DNA of 64,000 nt from the NCBI GenBank assembly GCA_024036415.1, contig JAMWET010003181.1:1-64000 (forward strand), written 5' to 3'. This DNA is from Prochilodus magdalenae. Lineage: Eukaryota; Chordata; Actinopteri; Characiformes; Prochilodontidae. The stretch's first letter is position 1. The number at the start of each line of letters is the position of its first letter. The position numbers and the translations under genes are program-made. The notes below the pieces were generated by a model, which worked only from the letters and a program-made list of their open reading frames with translations, was not told the DNA's origin and did not search any database. Shown here in pieces: positions 12,593-24,310 of this stretch.

Positions 12593-13677
12593 CAGTGGTG
12601 GACAAAAGTACACAAAGCATAGCCAAGATAGCCAGGTTAAAATATTCCCCCAGTAAAAGCAGAAGTTCTTCCCTTTAGACCTACACTTAAGTAAAAGTGC
12701 TAAAGTATTTACCCTCAAGTGTACTTAAGTATGGAAAGTTAAAGCAGCATGATGTATTATGGCTCTAATGTCCTATTATCATTTCTGAAACAAGACTCTT
12801 AATCAAGACTCTGCTGTCTCTCAGTTCACCAATCTTTAATAGAAGGTCATTAATTAGCCTGACACTGATTCAGATGATCATAAGCACAAAACACTGATGG
12901 CCAACTGTTTCCATTATGTAGAACCAAGCTCTGTCCAACAGGTCAAAACAAACTAAAAACAACTTGTTACATCTCTGTCTGTCTATCTGTCTGCCTGTCC
13001 ATGTCAAACAACGCCCCCTCTGGTTGTTTCTTGTTATAGCACTGCTTTTCCTGCTCCCACCTGGCTCCACCCACTCCCACACCTGTTAGCTATCGGCACT
13101 CGTTAGCACTTGTATTAAGACCCTTTGTCTGCCCTGTCTGTTTGTGAAGTCTCTGTTGTTTTTCCTGTGTTAGTGCTGAGCAGGTTTGTTAGATCTTTGC
13201 TGTTTTCCCTGTCTAAATCTTAACCGTGTTTTCCTTTCTGTTCTTGTTTATATAGTTTTGTAGTATTGTGTTTGTCTTCGGTTCTTTATCCTTGTTTTGT
13301 TTTTGTTTTGTTTTTTAATTATGAACATGTTTTTAGTCATACCCACCTGTGTTTTGAACCCTGTTACCCGGACTGAAGCCAATAAAACCACTGTGTGCTT
13401 GCATCCCGCCTCAACCATAATGTTACACAAGTGACCCGGGCACTCTGAGTTCACTTCACGTTTCTTTCATTTTGACATATTATGTGTTTATGCACCCATA
13501 AACCAAAAGGAAGGACAGATTTGGCCATAACATCGTGGAGTAAACGGTTAGATATTAGGCTTTGAAATGTAGTGGAGTAAAACTTAACCCAACATAGAAA
13601 TACTTCAGTAAAGATACATTAAAAATGTACTTAGGTACAGAAATCAATTACACTTACTTCCTTACTGTCCACCACTG
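12593..13677. mobile_element. Inverted-repeat DNA element (CAGTGGTGGACA ends), split by an LTR
   Basis: The ends CAGTGGTGGACA (12,593) and TGTCCACCACTG (ending 13,677) are perfect 12-bp inverted repeats. The inner flanks are rich in 'aagtac/aagtaaaagt' motifs, typical of a common fish MITE, probably of hAT type. I see no convincing 8-bp target duplication. A solo LTR occupies 12,965-13,427, so the original element was about 620 bp. Confidence 0.65.
12965..13427 (+). mobile_element. Solo LTR candidate
   Basis: A 463-bp segment that starts TGTTACA and ends TGTTACA, with an AATAAAACC polyadenylation signal at 13,381 placed 46 bases before the end, as in a compact LTR. The flanking pentamers CAACT and CAAGT agree at four of five positions, consistent with an old target duplication. 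The interior is T-rich and non-coding. It sits inside a DNA transposon, so it is the younger insertion. Confidence 0.6.
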
Positions 13678-14652
13678 ATCTTAGACCCTTTTAGTCTGCA
13701 GGGGCCACAGTGTCCAAATTTGTAATCATGTTTTTTCAGTCTTTGAGTTCATAGGGTTACTTTTTTGTTCATTTTGCATATTTTCATGAAAAGTAAAAGC
13801 TCTGTTTATCACAATTTAATAATTTGTAAGGAAGTGATAAAATGGGCAACTATCTGAACAAATCACCATCCACATTAATTATAACCTCACACACATACGC
13901 ACATGCACATGTGTCGGAGGGTGTGCTGTCTAGGAGAGTCCAATAGATTGCAATGAGAAGCCACAAGTAATTGACTTTTCCTTGTGGGGGTCCTGACCAT
14001 TGAAGAATAGGGAAAAAGGGGACTAACAAAGAATGCAGAGAAGCTGATGGACTGCAGTCTGTAACTGTAGAACTACAAGGTGCTGGTATATGGCAGGTAA
14101 AGCTAGACTAGAGTAGAGTATTATAGATAATGACACCTTTGGGGCTTATTTTCATAAAATAAGTTATATATATGTTAATATTCTGTATATAAACTAATCT
14201 GTGAAATCACCACATTTTAAATAGACTTGTAATATCACCAGGGCCGTCAGATCACAGGTAATGATAGACCTGACCAACTAGAACTCTGCCTGGATGGGGG
14301 CCTCCAAGGACTTTGCAAAAGAATTAACTTTGGTTTCTAATTTCGCTATTTAATATATTTTCTGTTATTATAGAAATGTGTAATAACTTCCATGATGCGT
14401 TCTCCTTATCTGACTGTTGTTTCCTTTATTTGCTTGTCTGCTTGCTTCCTTGCAGTAAGCGATTATATTTAAACAAGCTCATATTAGTCTTAAAATAAGT
14501 TATTTTAGATATGGTAACTAGATGCTTTACCCATTAAGTGCATACCAACGACCCAAAAGAAATAAAACACAATAAACACATTTTGTGAGGGAAGCCTGGC
14601 AAACAATTTGCTGATATGCCCCTAAATATTAACAAACCTTTGTATTTACATA
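13678..14652. other. Intergenic, no assignable feature
   Basis: No recognisable gene or repeat family. Confidence 0.4.
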
Positions 14653-15396
14653 CGCTCATGGTCAAAATCAAATTTGCACACAGAAGGAAGTGTCAGATTA
14701 CAATGCTATTGAGAAGAAAGATAAAGGTTACCTGGAAAAATAAATGGTGATACATTTAGACTGACATGTCCAATAATTATTGAGCTACACAAACAGAACA
14801 AGTGTCTCTCGGTATGGCATCAGTCCACCATTGCTTGCAAATACAACATGTCAGATGTCTTGGCATTGACTTGTTCTGTGATAATCCATCCCATAGTCTT
14901 ACAAAGTTCCTGAAGTGGGGTGAAGTGGGGTAGGGTGGAGGTGGAGTGACAACTAGGCTTGTGACATGTGACAACAAACTTCTTGTTCATCTTGGCACTG
15001 ACCACAGATGGATTCGCTGGTCGTCACCACACAGACAGAAGCGGGACTTGTCAGTGAAGATGACCTGCTGCCATTCCGAGTCACTCCATCACAGTCTGGC
15101 ACGACACTATTGCAATCTATGATGACACTGACGTGGTGTCCAGGGCAGTCATCGTAACGATCTGAGTGCATGTAGTCATGCATTGTGCCGCCATCCACCA
15201 ATGGTGATGGCACTAGCAGGTTGACTTATGGAGGACATCAGTGCTAGCTAAATGTCTGTAATGGTGGCTGTTGAGTCAGGTACAGCAATAAGGCCTGTCC
15301 TTGCTTACATCACATTCACAGCTGAGTGTGAAACTTGAATCATTCACATGTCTCAAAATGTCAAACCTACCCACCAAGTTTTTCAGATGATGAGTG
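14653..15396 (-). mobile_element. Tc1/mariner family-1 element, copy B
   Basis: This is the best-preserved copy of family 1: 744 bp, flanked by TA, with inverted repeats at both ends. On the minus strand it reads WQQVIFTDKSRFCLCGDDQRI in two pieces around 15,073-15,011, the strand that carries one catalytic aspartate of IS630/Tc1/mariner enzymes. Near 14,860-14,830 the same strand carries the C-terminal 'SMPR' region. The stretch between these, which should hold the second aspartate and the glutamate, is missing, so the element is non-autonomous. Confidence 0.8.
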
Positions 15397-16704
15397 TATC
15401 AACCTATTCAGCCTGTAGCTGTTTAACTCCGCCCATTCATGCAGTGTTTCAGTCTGGAGTGCTGTTTTAGAACAAAGCCGACATCCTTTAAAATATATCA
15501 TTCTGAAAGGCTCAGTAAAAACAATCTGGGATAAAGTGCAAAAATAGCCATGCAAAAAAATAAATAAAAAGATTCTGACTCTTTTTAATATACAGGCACA
15601 CAAACATTGTATGTGCGGCTCAGGAACGATGCTTAAAATACTTTAAAAATATAATAAAAATGCAGAATTTAGACCATCCAGTAATAAACCTCCTCGTAAT
15701 GTTATGCTTCTATATTATAGAGGTTATAAAATAATGCATTAATTCAGAAAACTTTATGTTTAAAAGAGCAGCTCTGTTTTGCTCAGGTCATGTGAGAAGT
15801 ATACGACTCCCAAACATGCCAGACGTATGAATGCAGAGCAGGGCCATTCTACTGAATATATTACACTCTTGAATTTGAAGAAAAGCAACAGTAAAGCTGC
15901 CATAGCTTTGTAGCGCACTAAGGAATAAGACACCTGCTTGTGAATCAGGCTTGGCTTGCTGCATAGAAGAGTGAGACAATCGCTGCTGTTCAGTAAGGAG
16001 AGAAGGGGGTGACAGAGAGAAGGGGGGTAGGGGAGAAAAGAGAGAAATCTCGAGGGTTTTTTTGCGGTGAAAAGCTGTACCATGCTGACAAGTGTGACAG
16101 TGGCTAGCTGAGAGGATGGTGTATAATGTAGCATGTTTGTCAGACACAGCCGGACAGTACTCAAACAAACCCCACGGGCACTGGAGATTGACAGCATGTC
16201 ATGTTTCGAGGCCACAGGAACGGCGAGAGCTTTGCTTGCCGCCTGCTCCCAAAGGCTTCTTCACGAGGCAGACTTAACGCTCAGCTAGGAGAACTTCTGA
16301 AAAACCCAAAAGACTATTTACAAAAGAGGCTTCCACGTGAATCGGGGGGGGGGGCAGGGGGGTGTGCCATTCCATCATTCTGAATATGTTTCATTTGAGG
16401 TGCTCCTCTGTGTTAGACTGAAATTGATCAAAACCTAATGTACATTTTTATAACGGTACACTATAGAAGGGCGATGCATTATGTCATATCTACATTGCTC
16501 TTACCAGCACAAGATAAATCGTGAGAGGCTTTATCTGTGTCTTATTCATGAGAATAAAACATATTGGCACATCCTGCACATGCTGAACTTCTAAGATACC
16601 GAATACTCCAGTTCTAATATATTCATTTCCTCTGCTACTTGGAAGAGAAGTGTACATTCTTATAAATAAAGGTGCCAAATAAGGTAAAAGCTTTTAGAGC
16701 AACG
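15397..16704. other. Intergenic with G-rich tracts
   Basis: No gene was recognised. G runs at 16,005-16,035 and an 11-G run plus a 6-G run at 16,344-16,362 are the only striking features. The minus-strand open frame 15,760-16,215 lacks any domain or splice context and is probably chance. Confidence 0.4.
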
Positions 16705-16868
16705 ATGCTCAACCCTGGTCCTGAAAGCCCTCTGTCCTGCACATTTTACTGCTTTTCTTGCATTAACACGCCCAGTTTAAAACTGTAATAGGCTGGTAAT
16801 GAGCTGATCAGTTGTGTTGATAAATCGCAAGGCAGTGGGTCCTCCAGGTTTAGGGTTGAGAAACACAG
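16705..16868. mobile_element. Short foldback repeat (CTCAACCCTGG ends)
   Basis: The left end CTCAACCCTGGTCCTGAAAG and the reverse complement of the right end (CTCAACCCTAAACCTGG) agree at most positions. This is the pattern of a common fish inverted-repeat element of about 165 bp. It is non-coding. Confidence 0.5.
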
Positions 16869-17056
16869 TTTAACAGTATTTTAAATTCATTAATTAGGCA
16901 GGTGTGAGGTTAAAAGTCCAAAGTAATTATTTTTGGTAACACAATGGTAGATTCCAGCATAGCAGTGTATGTAAATTACACAGTATGCTCAGCAAGTTCC
17001 ACCGGTGTAGTAGAGTTATATAAAGATTAAGATTTGGAATATTAAGAGTAGATATG

Positions 17057-17064
17057 TATGTGTA

Positions 17065-17136
<72 letters not shown>

Positions 17137-17144
17137 TATATAAT
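17057..17144. repeat. (TA)n microsatellite
   Basis: A TA dinucleotide tract, perfect from 17,071 to 17,130, with interrupted shoulders. Confidence 0.97.
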
Positions 17145-17234
17145 TATATAGCTGTCAACTACCTATACACAAATCAGGACATGGACTGTAAAAGAAACCA
17201 ATGATACTTACTATAGTATTTGTATTTTGCATCA

Positions 17235-17515
17235 TAGGGATTGCACAGTGGTGCAGTGCATGGGTGCGTGGTGCTGATGTCTGATAGCAAGGAAGGTCTA
17301 GGTTTGATTCCCTGGCCAGGCAAACAGTGTTTAGTTTGTATATGTCACATGGCATCTCATGTTAAATTGCTTCTGTGTTTGAATCTGCATGTCTGCCCTG
17401 TAACGAGCTGGGGACCTGTCCTGGGTGTCTCCTGCCTTCCGTCCAATGAGCAGTGGGATTGGCTCCAATACCCCAATGAGCCAGGAGGATAAGGGGTTTA
17501 GAAGATGAGCGTGAT
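17235..17515 (+). mobile_element. tRNA-derived SINE (full-length-like)
   Basis: The head is tRNA-like, with a B box GGTTTGATTCC (17,301-17,311; 10 of 11 positions). It is followed by the body 'ctgccctgtaacgagct..gacctgtcctgggtgt..tgccttccgtccaatgag', also found at 24,020-24,310. The tail ends in 'gatgagcgtgatggtgatg'. This is a retroposon, not a tRNA gene: the acceptor and anticodon stems cannot be formed. Confidence 0.65.
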
Positions 17516-20500
17516 GGTGATGCTAATAAATTAATTTTACACTGTATAACATATATGGTATTAGGAGATATTATCAAGTCATTTTTCTGCTTGTAAGCCT
17601 TTACATTGAAGTTTAGGGTATATTTGTTGGTGCCTTGGTATTCCAAATATGATGAGATCTCTAGAACCTGTTACTGGTTTCAGTGTAATTGAGTTAGTTA
17701 TCTTGATGTCTATCATCTTTTAATCCAAAATAATTACACAGCACTTTGAGACTGTACTCCACACTTAGTCAGTTAATGCCTAGAACCCATTTAAACCTAA
17801 TTTCAGAGTAATTTAGCCAACATTCACATAGCAGGCAAAAGTGGCACAAGTCCCATTTTCTCCTCAAATCAGATTTTCTCCCCAAATACGATTTTCTTCT
17901 TGGGCTGTTCACAATATTTTTTTGACTACCAACAGATGCAGGTCTGCTCCCGGAGGTTTTCGTTTCATCTTCCCCACCGTCACAGGAGCTATCAAGTTCC
18001 AATGGCTGACAGCTGGGCTTATTACCCAGAATGCATTTGAGTTGGCTGTGAAAGAGCGTGTTATTCAGCCATGCCCACTATTTTGGTTCATGTCCTTGGT
18101 TTCTTTAAACTTTGCTTTCAGACTTTTACATTTTTTTCAGACTCTGTAGCTTTGTCCTGGTGTGACCATGCTTGGCCATTTCACTCAAAATCTTTTTGAC
18201 TATGGAAATATTGCTTCACTGCTGTCATTCACTTTTCCTTTTCAGCAGCACAAAATTGCTCCAGAGTTCCAGATATACCACATATGAAATTCTCCCAAAT
18301 CAGAACTGAAAATATCAGATTCAGTGTGTTTGTTGCTGTTCACATCTGTGCCACATCTGAAGAACAATATCTGGGCCAACCTTTTAGCTGCTCTGTGAAC
18401 GTTTGGAATGTGTTACAGGTCTGAAATGCAGGTATTGATGGATATTAACATTTAGAATGAAGCTGAACAGATGAAACATAAATATGTAATATAAAATTAC
18501 AAAAATGAGAACACAATCTTTATGGAACCCAAAACAAAATGTGGTCTTGTATGGCATGTGGTCTTGTATGGCATTGCTCCAAGAAAAACATTTTGAGCAA
18601 CTTTATTTTTAAGAGTATACTAAGTGAGGGTTCTATCTGGCATTGCAGACGAGGGGTTAAATTAACCTTCAAGTCTGAAACTCTTGACAGTTTAGTGCCA
18701 GTTGTGAGGTAATGTGTGCTACCAGCAATGCATATTTGCAATGCTAATGGAGCGGATGAAAAATAACAAAAGAACATGAATTATGTTAATAACTTCAGTG
18801 TGAAAAATAGGTTAATCTGAAAAGCGTCTGCCTTCAAGCCCAGGATTCTATCTTTTTCCCCTCCTTTTTATCAATACAACAGAAAAATACATGGCGGCGG
18901 GTAGTCTTGAGCTAGATAGACCTGGACAGAATACAAAATCTAACATCCAGTACTAATTGCCTCCCCTGCCAGTGTTCTAATCTCGCAAGTTGAATCTTGA
19001 TATGTGCATTATCCCAGGCACAATCTCCCAGAATGCACCTCAGGCGGGCTGCCCTCCCCACTGGGTCAACGATGGCAGAAAGGTGAAGGAAGTTAGTGGC
19101 ATTGTAGATGTGGAGGGACAATCGCTTTGTGTTTGCAAGCGTACACTAGTGATGGCCCATGGCAGCTGGCTTTCGCACAGACCACTGCATGGAAAATGGG
19201 CCGATTTTCTGATTTAATTATCCACAATGGGTTTAACTCGCTGTCTCTCTCTCACACACACGCTCTCTCTCTTTCTCTCAATCCAAGCTGAACACAACAA
19301 ACATTTAGATCTAAGGACATGAGAAATGACAAGACCATTAGTCCATACAAGCTTCCACATTCATTCACGGCTTAGGTCCATGTGTGTATTTTCTGTTTGG
19401 TGCAATAACAATACCATGATTCATTAGCATAGCTGACTATTTGTATTTTGGACCGAGTACAGCTTGCAGCTCTGCTGCAGCTGTTGTTTCTTGCATTCTT
19501 TGCCTTCTCATTCAGAATCATTTTGCACTTTCCGTGCAACTAAACCATGAGTTTGCAGTCCTCATGATGTGTTATACCAAGTAGAGGCTAGTTTGAATGT
19601 GTCATTGCACGTTTTTAATGCACTTAATGTGACATTAATTGACAGTATGCAAAACTCCAAACCCATTACGCCATGCTTAGTTACTACTGCTATGTCCATC
19701 AAACTTTATGTTGACTACCTGGTAGCATGGAAGCACAATGCAGCTACAAAACATAAATAAACCAGGGCAATTGTTTAACTACTCGAGACTCGAGAGGTTT
19801 TATGATAGAATCTGCCTGCACAGATGAGCCATTGTTAAAGCTAGCACTGCTAACAATATATTTTCCCAAGTTTCTCAGTTTAATAATTCTGACTAGCTTT
19901 CTGACATCACCAGTCATACTACAAGTTTTTGCTACATCTGATGATGGAAGCAACATATACAGATGTTTACGATTGGCTAAAAAGACCAGTATTTTGCTTT
20001 TAGGATTGTGCAAGTCTACCTCTTGCAAATATTGCCTTAGCTAGCATGAGACCACAGAGGACCGAGGCTATTTTCAGGGTGCCAAAAGTTATAGTCTTAG
20101 AATAGACAATGTAAGGATAAAGCAGTGGACGCATATGCATGCAGGTCTTCGTACGGCCTTGTGCATGGCAGAGTGTGTATATTTTAAAATCCAGCAGGAA
20201 ACAAATCTTTGCCATCTTTGTATTCCGTCCTGGATGTGCCCCCAGGTCAGAATTTGTTGCAGCAAAAACTGAAATAGTTTGATGGAGCCTTTTTTCTCTG
20301 CGTGTAGGTATGTTTCTAGTCCAATGATGCTAACATAGCGACGTAACTGAAATACACTGGGGGACAGAGTTTCTGACGCTGCCTCAGCCTCTAGTGTGTA
20401 GGCATTCTCATGAGATTCAATGCAGACACAGTAACAAGATTACCCAGTCGGCAATGACAGGTTCCCAGCTGACCTCAGAACAGCTGTGGTTTGGCCATAA

Positions 20501-20950
20501 ACCACCCACCATGTTAATCTCTGTAGGAGGCACTACGCATTACAAGCTACTGTATGTCAAAAGTGATGCTTTCAAAATGAACACTCCCATAATTCCCCCA
20601 AATCCCATAAATATTTACTTTAGGCTACGAGCAATATAGTTGATATATGACTAATTAAAAGAGAAATTAATGGCAGGTCAAAGTTAATTATGGATAGTAA
20701 TAACATACTTTCACAGGCAAGAGCTCACTGTTATGATGCATGTTAATAGCATAGTATCATGCATCAGGCAATATATCATGGGATATAGAATACAGAGTAT
20801 TTATTATATAAGATATTATATATCAATAACTGTATAAGCAAGAAGAGAGAATAGAGGGCAAGCCCAGAGACAGCGAAAGGGAAATTTAATGACCAACTAA
20901 TATATAGGTTTCAATAGGACAGAATAGCACATCTAACACCTGTACACATG
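17516..20950. other. Intergenic, no assignable feature
   Basis: I recognise no coding exon or named repeat. A CT-rich patch occurs at 19,238-19,280. The stretch 18,900-19,220 is GC-balanced and unique-looking and could be conserved, but this is only an impression. Confidence 0.4.
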
Positions 20951-21049
20951 TTTAAGCTCTGGCACTCTGGCTCCCCGCATGGCTGCTCTGCATGGCCCTG
21001 TGTCCAGAGCCAGTAATTAATCGTCCCATGCTTCCCCTTTTCAGGAGAG

Positions 21050-21480
21050 TAGTCCTAATGACCACACAAAGTTCAAGCAGAGTCCCTTGGGAGCATGGGG
21101 GCATGGAACCCAATCTCTCTGCAGCAGCAGTTATCCATTTACCCAGTCCTCTCTCTTGTGGCTGCCCCATTTCCCCAACCGAGTGCTGCATCCTCCTCCC
21201 AAGTGTGGCGGAAGAACCTGCACCTTGTACCAAACCCCATCCAACCTCACACTACTGCAGGTGGCATCAACAGCAGTGGTGTTGTCTTTGTTGGTCTTAG
21301 TTTGCTCCGCTGCCCACTGAGCCATAAAATCCAGTAAGGGTGCAGCTCATGCATGCTGGAGCCCCGACCCTCTGGCTCAGCTAGCCATTCCTACAGTGCC
21401 TACTTGAAGCTATCACTGGAGGGGCACAGTAAACAATGACAGGCTTACATGCTGCTCTGCTGGCCAGCTGCCATCCAGTC
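21050..21480 (+). repeat. Unclassified interspersed repeat X, copy 1
   Basis: This shares a colinear series of blocks with 46,930-47,410: 'ctctctgcagcag', 'ccagtcctctctt', 'ctgcatcc', 'cagcagtggt', 'catgctggagccc..accctctgg', 'cagtgc..tctacttgaagc', 'catgctgctctgc'. Identity looks moderate. The family is unknown to me. Overlapping open frames here are not conserved between the two copies. Confidence 0.55.
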
Positions 21481-21849
21481 ATTCTGGATGGTTGTCTCTT
21501 TTGTTGTCTGCAAGCAGGGCCCTACTGGCAGACCTCATGGCGCTGTCTCTTACTCAGTCCTTGTCACTCGCCTTTGCTGTACTGTCCTCAGAGCCTTTGG
21601 CCACGCTCGGTTGTCTCTGCCATGTCGCCTTTGAGTCTGTGGTAGGGCTGTTTCTCTCCAGACCGCTGGGGGCCACTATACCACATTAGTTGAGCCACTA
21701 TGGATACTACATTTTGCTTGCTTTACAAATAAAACAGTTTAATGTAGTAGGTTGTGTAGTAGTGATCACATCAGAACCCCCAAAACAGTTTGAGGCACCT
21801 GAGCATCAGCACCTCTGTCTCCTGCCCTGTTTTATCAACCGGCATGACC

Positions 21850-22229
21850 ATAACCATTACACTGACCAGCGCATGGCTCTGATCATACTCTATGGGTCGA
21901 CTCCATCTTGCAGTTACTCCTTCCTGGACTAATCAGACTGGATCTAATAGATGTACTTCTCCTGTTAGTTCTGTCTTTCTCGTCTCATCTGGGTTCGACC
22001 TGAGGAGGTTGGGTTCCGCCCTTGAGCCTGGTTCCTCTCGAGGTTTCTTCCTTACTCAAGCGAGTTTTTCCTCACCACTCTACCTTGCCTCTGGTTTTCC
22101 ACCACCCCACCACCCTCAAATGTCTGTACATTAACTTTGTGGGTTTTTTTTTCTTTTCTATAACAAATGGATTATCTGTGAAGCTGCTTTGAGACAACAT
22201 TGGTTGTAAAAAGCGCTATACAAATAAAC
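21850..22229 (+). mobile_element. Non-LTR retroposon 3' segment
   Basis: It contains the motifs 'cctctcgaggtttcttcctt', 'gagtttttcctcaccactc' and 'aagctgctttgagacaac..aaaagcgctatacaaataaa', the characteristic 3' end of a widespread fish retroposon. It is followed at once by a TTGA microsatellite tail. No reverse-transcriptase reading frame is present, so it is 5' truncated or a non-autonomous copy. Confidence 0.65.

Positions 22230-22307
<78 letters not shown>
22230..22307 (+). repeat. (TTGA)n microsatellite tail
   Basis: About 19 tandem TTGA units directly after the retroposon 3' end; probably its slipped tail. Confidence 0.95.
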
Positions 22308-23378
22308 AGGTTAAAACAAATTGCTCACTTCCCAGTCTGGTAAACAGTCTTTATTTTAGGGACCTCAACACAAACACACATATGCAGAGTCATAAGATTT
22401 AGGCCTAAATAAATGTTTTGATATTGTTTCTTTTAAAAGGTTGTATGTTTGTTCAGAAAACATAGGAGGTAATGCTCTTCTGTATGCTGCCCTGCTGACT
22501 GAAGAGTGATACCTCATATTTGTATTCCAAACACTCGTATTCTGTTACATCCTAACCCATCCCAGCTACACAAATGTCCTCTGTTTGTGCAGATATTAAG
22601 TCCTTGAAGTGCAGAATATTTACAGTGCAAAGTCTGGACAAACAAACAAAAGTTTTGCCCCTCTCTGTACATGGTTTATTTACTTGCACTGAAGAGAGTA
22701 CTCACTTCCAATCTTGACAGTTAATCATTGCTTGATGTTTTCCATGTTTTGAAACGAGAGAACTATATATTTTTTCAATAACGTTAAAAACTGAATCGCT
22801 GTTGATTCTTTTCTGAATCGCTGTTGATTCTTTTATTGTTTACTTCTCTTTTTTGATTGTTTCAAAGAACATCAGGATTTCACCGTCTGACCTTTTCGAG
22901 CCTCTTTGATGTTTGGGCTCTCCACAGCTCTCGTTATCCCTTTAATGTGTTTTTGGTCGGATCCGTTCAGCCTTCTGCTGTTGCTGAAATGACAGCGTTA
23001 ATGGAGAAATGCTGCAACCTGTTTTGTTTTGATGATTAGTTCTATTGCCATCTGTGCTGTCTTCGGAGGAGTAACCCTCCAACGTGCGACAGAAGAAAAT
23101 GCTCCAGAAGAAGTAAAAAAAAATTCTCACTGCAATATGTCACAGGCTGAGAAATCAGGACACCCACGCACTCTTGACTTTGGTGCTTTAGAGTGGAAGT
23201 CAGACGTTTAATCACTTTTTTAATTCAAAAAGGATTGACTTTAAAGCAGATGTTATTTGAAAATGTCTCCTCTTCTTTTTTCAACCCACAGCAGCTATCT
23301 TAAGAGACGGGCCTGGATACAGCAGGCTACACGGTGCTTTTAGAATTCCTTATATGGTACAGAGTAGTTCTGATGCTA
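22308..23378. other. Intergenic, no assignable feature
   Basis: Nothing recognised, apart from a short direct duplication 'ctgaatcgctgttgattctttt' type repeat near 22,790-22,835. Confidence 0.4.
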
Positions 23379-23450
23379 TATATTATATTATATTATATTA
23401 TATTATATTATATTATATTATATTATATTATATTATATTATATTATTATA
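23379..23450. repeat. (TATTA)n pentanucleotide microsatellite
   Basis: About 13 units of TATTA. It ends at the TA target site of the adjoining transposon copy. Confidence 0.95.
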
Positions 23451-23452
23451 TA

Positions 23453-24012
23453 CACTGATCATCAAAAGAATAGCTGCACCCAGAAGGAGGTGTGGGATTG
23501 CAATGCTATTGGGAAGGAAGATAAAAGTTACCAGGAACAATATGATATTATGATAGACTAATATGGCCAATATTTACTGAACTACACATAAAGAAGTAGT
23601 GACTCTCAGTATGCAACATGCCGGACAGCTTGGCATGGGGCTGTAGAGGCTCCTAATGTGTCCTGTGATAATCCATCCCATGCAGCTTAAATATTCTCAC
23701 ACAGTTCCTGCAGATGTTGCGGTAGGGGTGGCGGTGGAGTGATACCAGGCCTTCTGGACGTGTGACGTGTAACAACAAACTGTTAATCTTGGATCTGACC
23801 ACGGCGCCTCCACACATGGATTCGCTGGTCGTCCCCACCAAGACAAAAGCAGGACTCGTCACTGAAGATGACCCATTGATGTTTAGAGTCACTCCATCAC
23901 AGTCTTGTATAAGACCATTGCAGTCTTTAGGGGTCTGCGTGCATGCAGTCCTGTATCATGCAGCCATCAGTCATTATCAAAAAAATAGTTGCACAATAAA
24001 TATTGCCCATAT
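23453..24012 (-). mobile_element. Tc1/mariner family-1 element, copy C (rearranged)
   Basis: The left inverted repeat abuts the TATTA microsatellite. The minus-strand sense includes the aspartate-bearing strand region at about 23,880-23,820. The right part is abnormal: after 23,965 a second left-type terminus (AAAAAAATAGTTGCACAATA near 23,978) appears and leads into sequence of the 3' subterminal region read in the plus sense. A SINE follows directly. This looks like two copies joined or an inversion. Confidence 0.65.
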
Positions 24013-24019
24013 CAGTCTA

Positions 24020-24310
24020 AATGGGATTCCTGGCTGGGCCTTCCAGGGTTCTGTGTTGGGTATGCATAATCTCCCTGTGTTTGCATGGGTTCCCTCTGGT
24101 TTTCTCCCATAGTCCAGACATACATACAGTTTAATTACAGATGCTAAACTGCCCCCTAGGCGTCAATGTGTATGTTTGTGCATCTGCCCTGTGATGGATT
24201 AGCGGCCTGTCCTGTGTGTTTCCTGCCTTTTAGCCCAATAGGAGCTGGGATAGTCTCCAGAACCTCCGAGACCCTAAAAAATGTTGTGGTTCAGAGGTTG
24301 AATGAGTGAA
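24020..24310 (+). mobile_element. SINE body copy, head missing
   Basis: Same body as the SINE at 17,235-17,515: 'ccctgtgatggattagcggcctgtcctgtgtg' type sequence, 'tgccttttagcccaatagg', 'gctgggatagtctcc', 'gagaccctaaa' and an ending with 'gaatgagtgaata'. The tRNA-like head is absent. Confidence 0.6.

Noticed and set aside
17235..17320. tRNA gene
   Set aside because: It has a good B box but no foldable cloverleaf, and the body is shared with another copy, so it is a SINE head.
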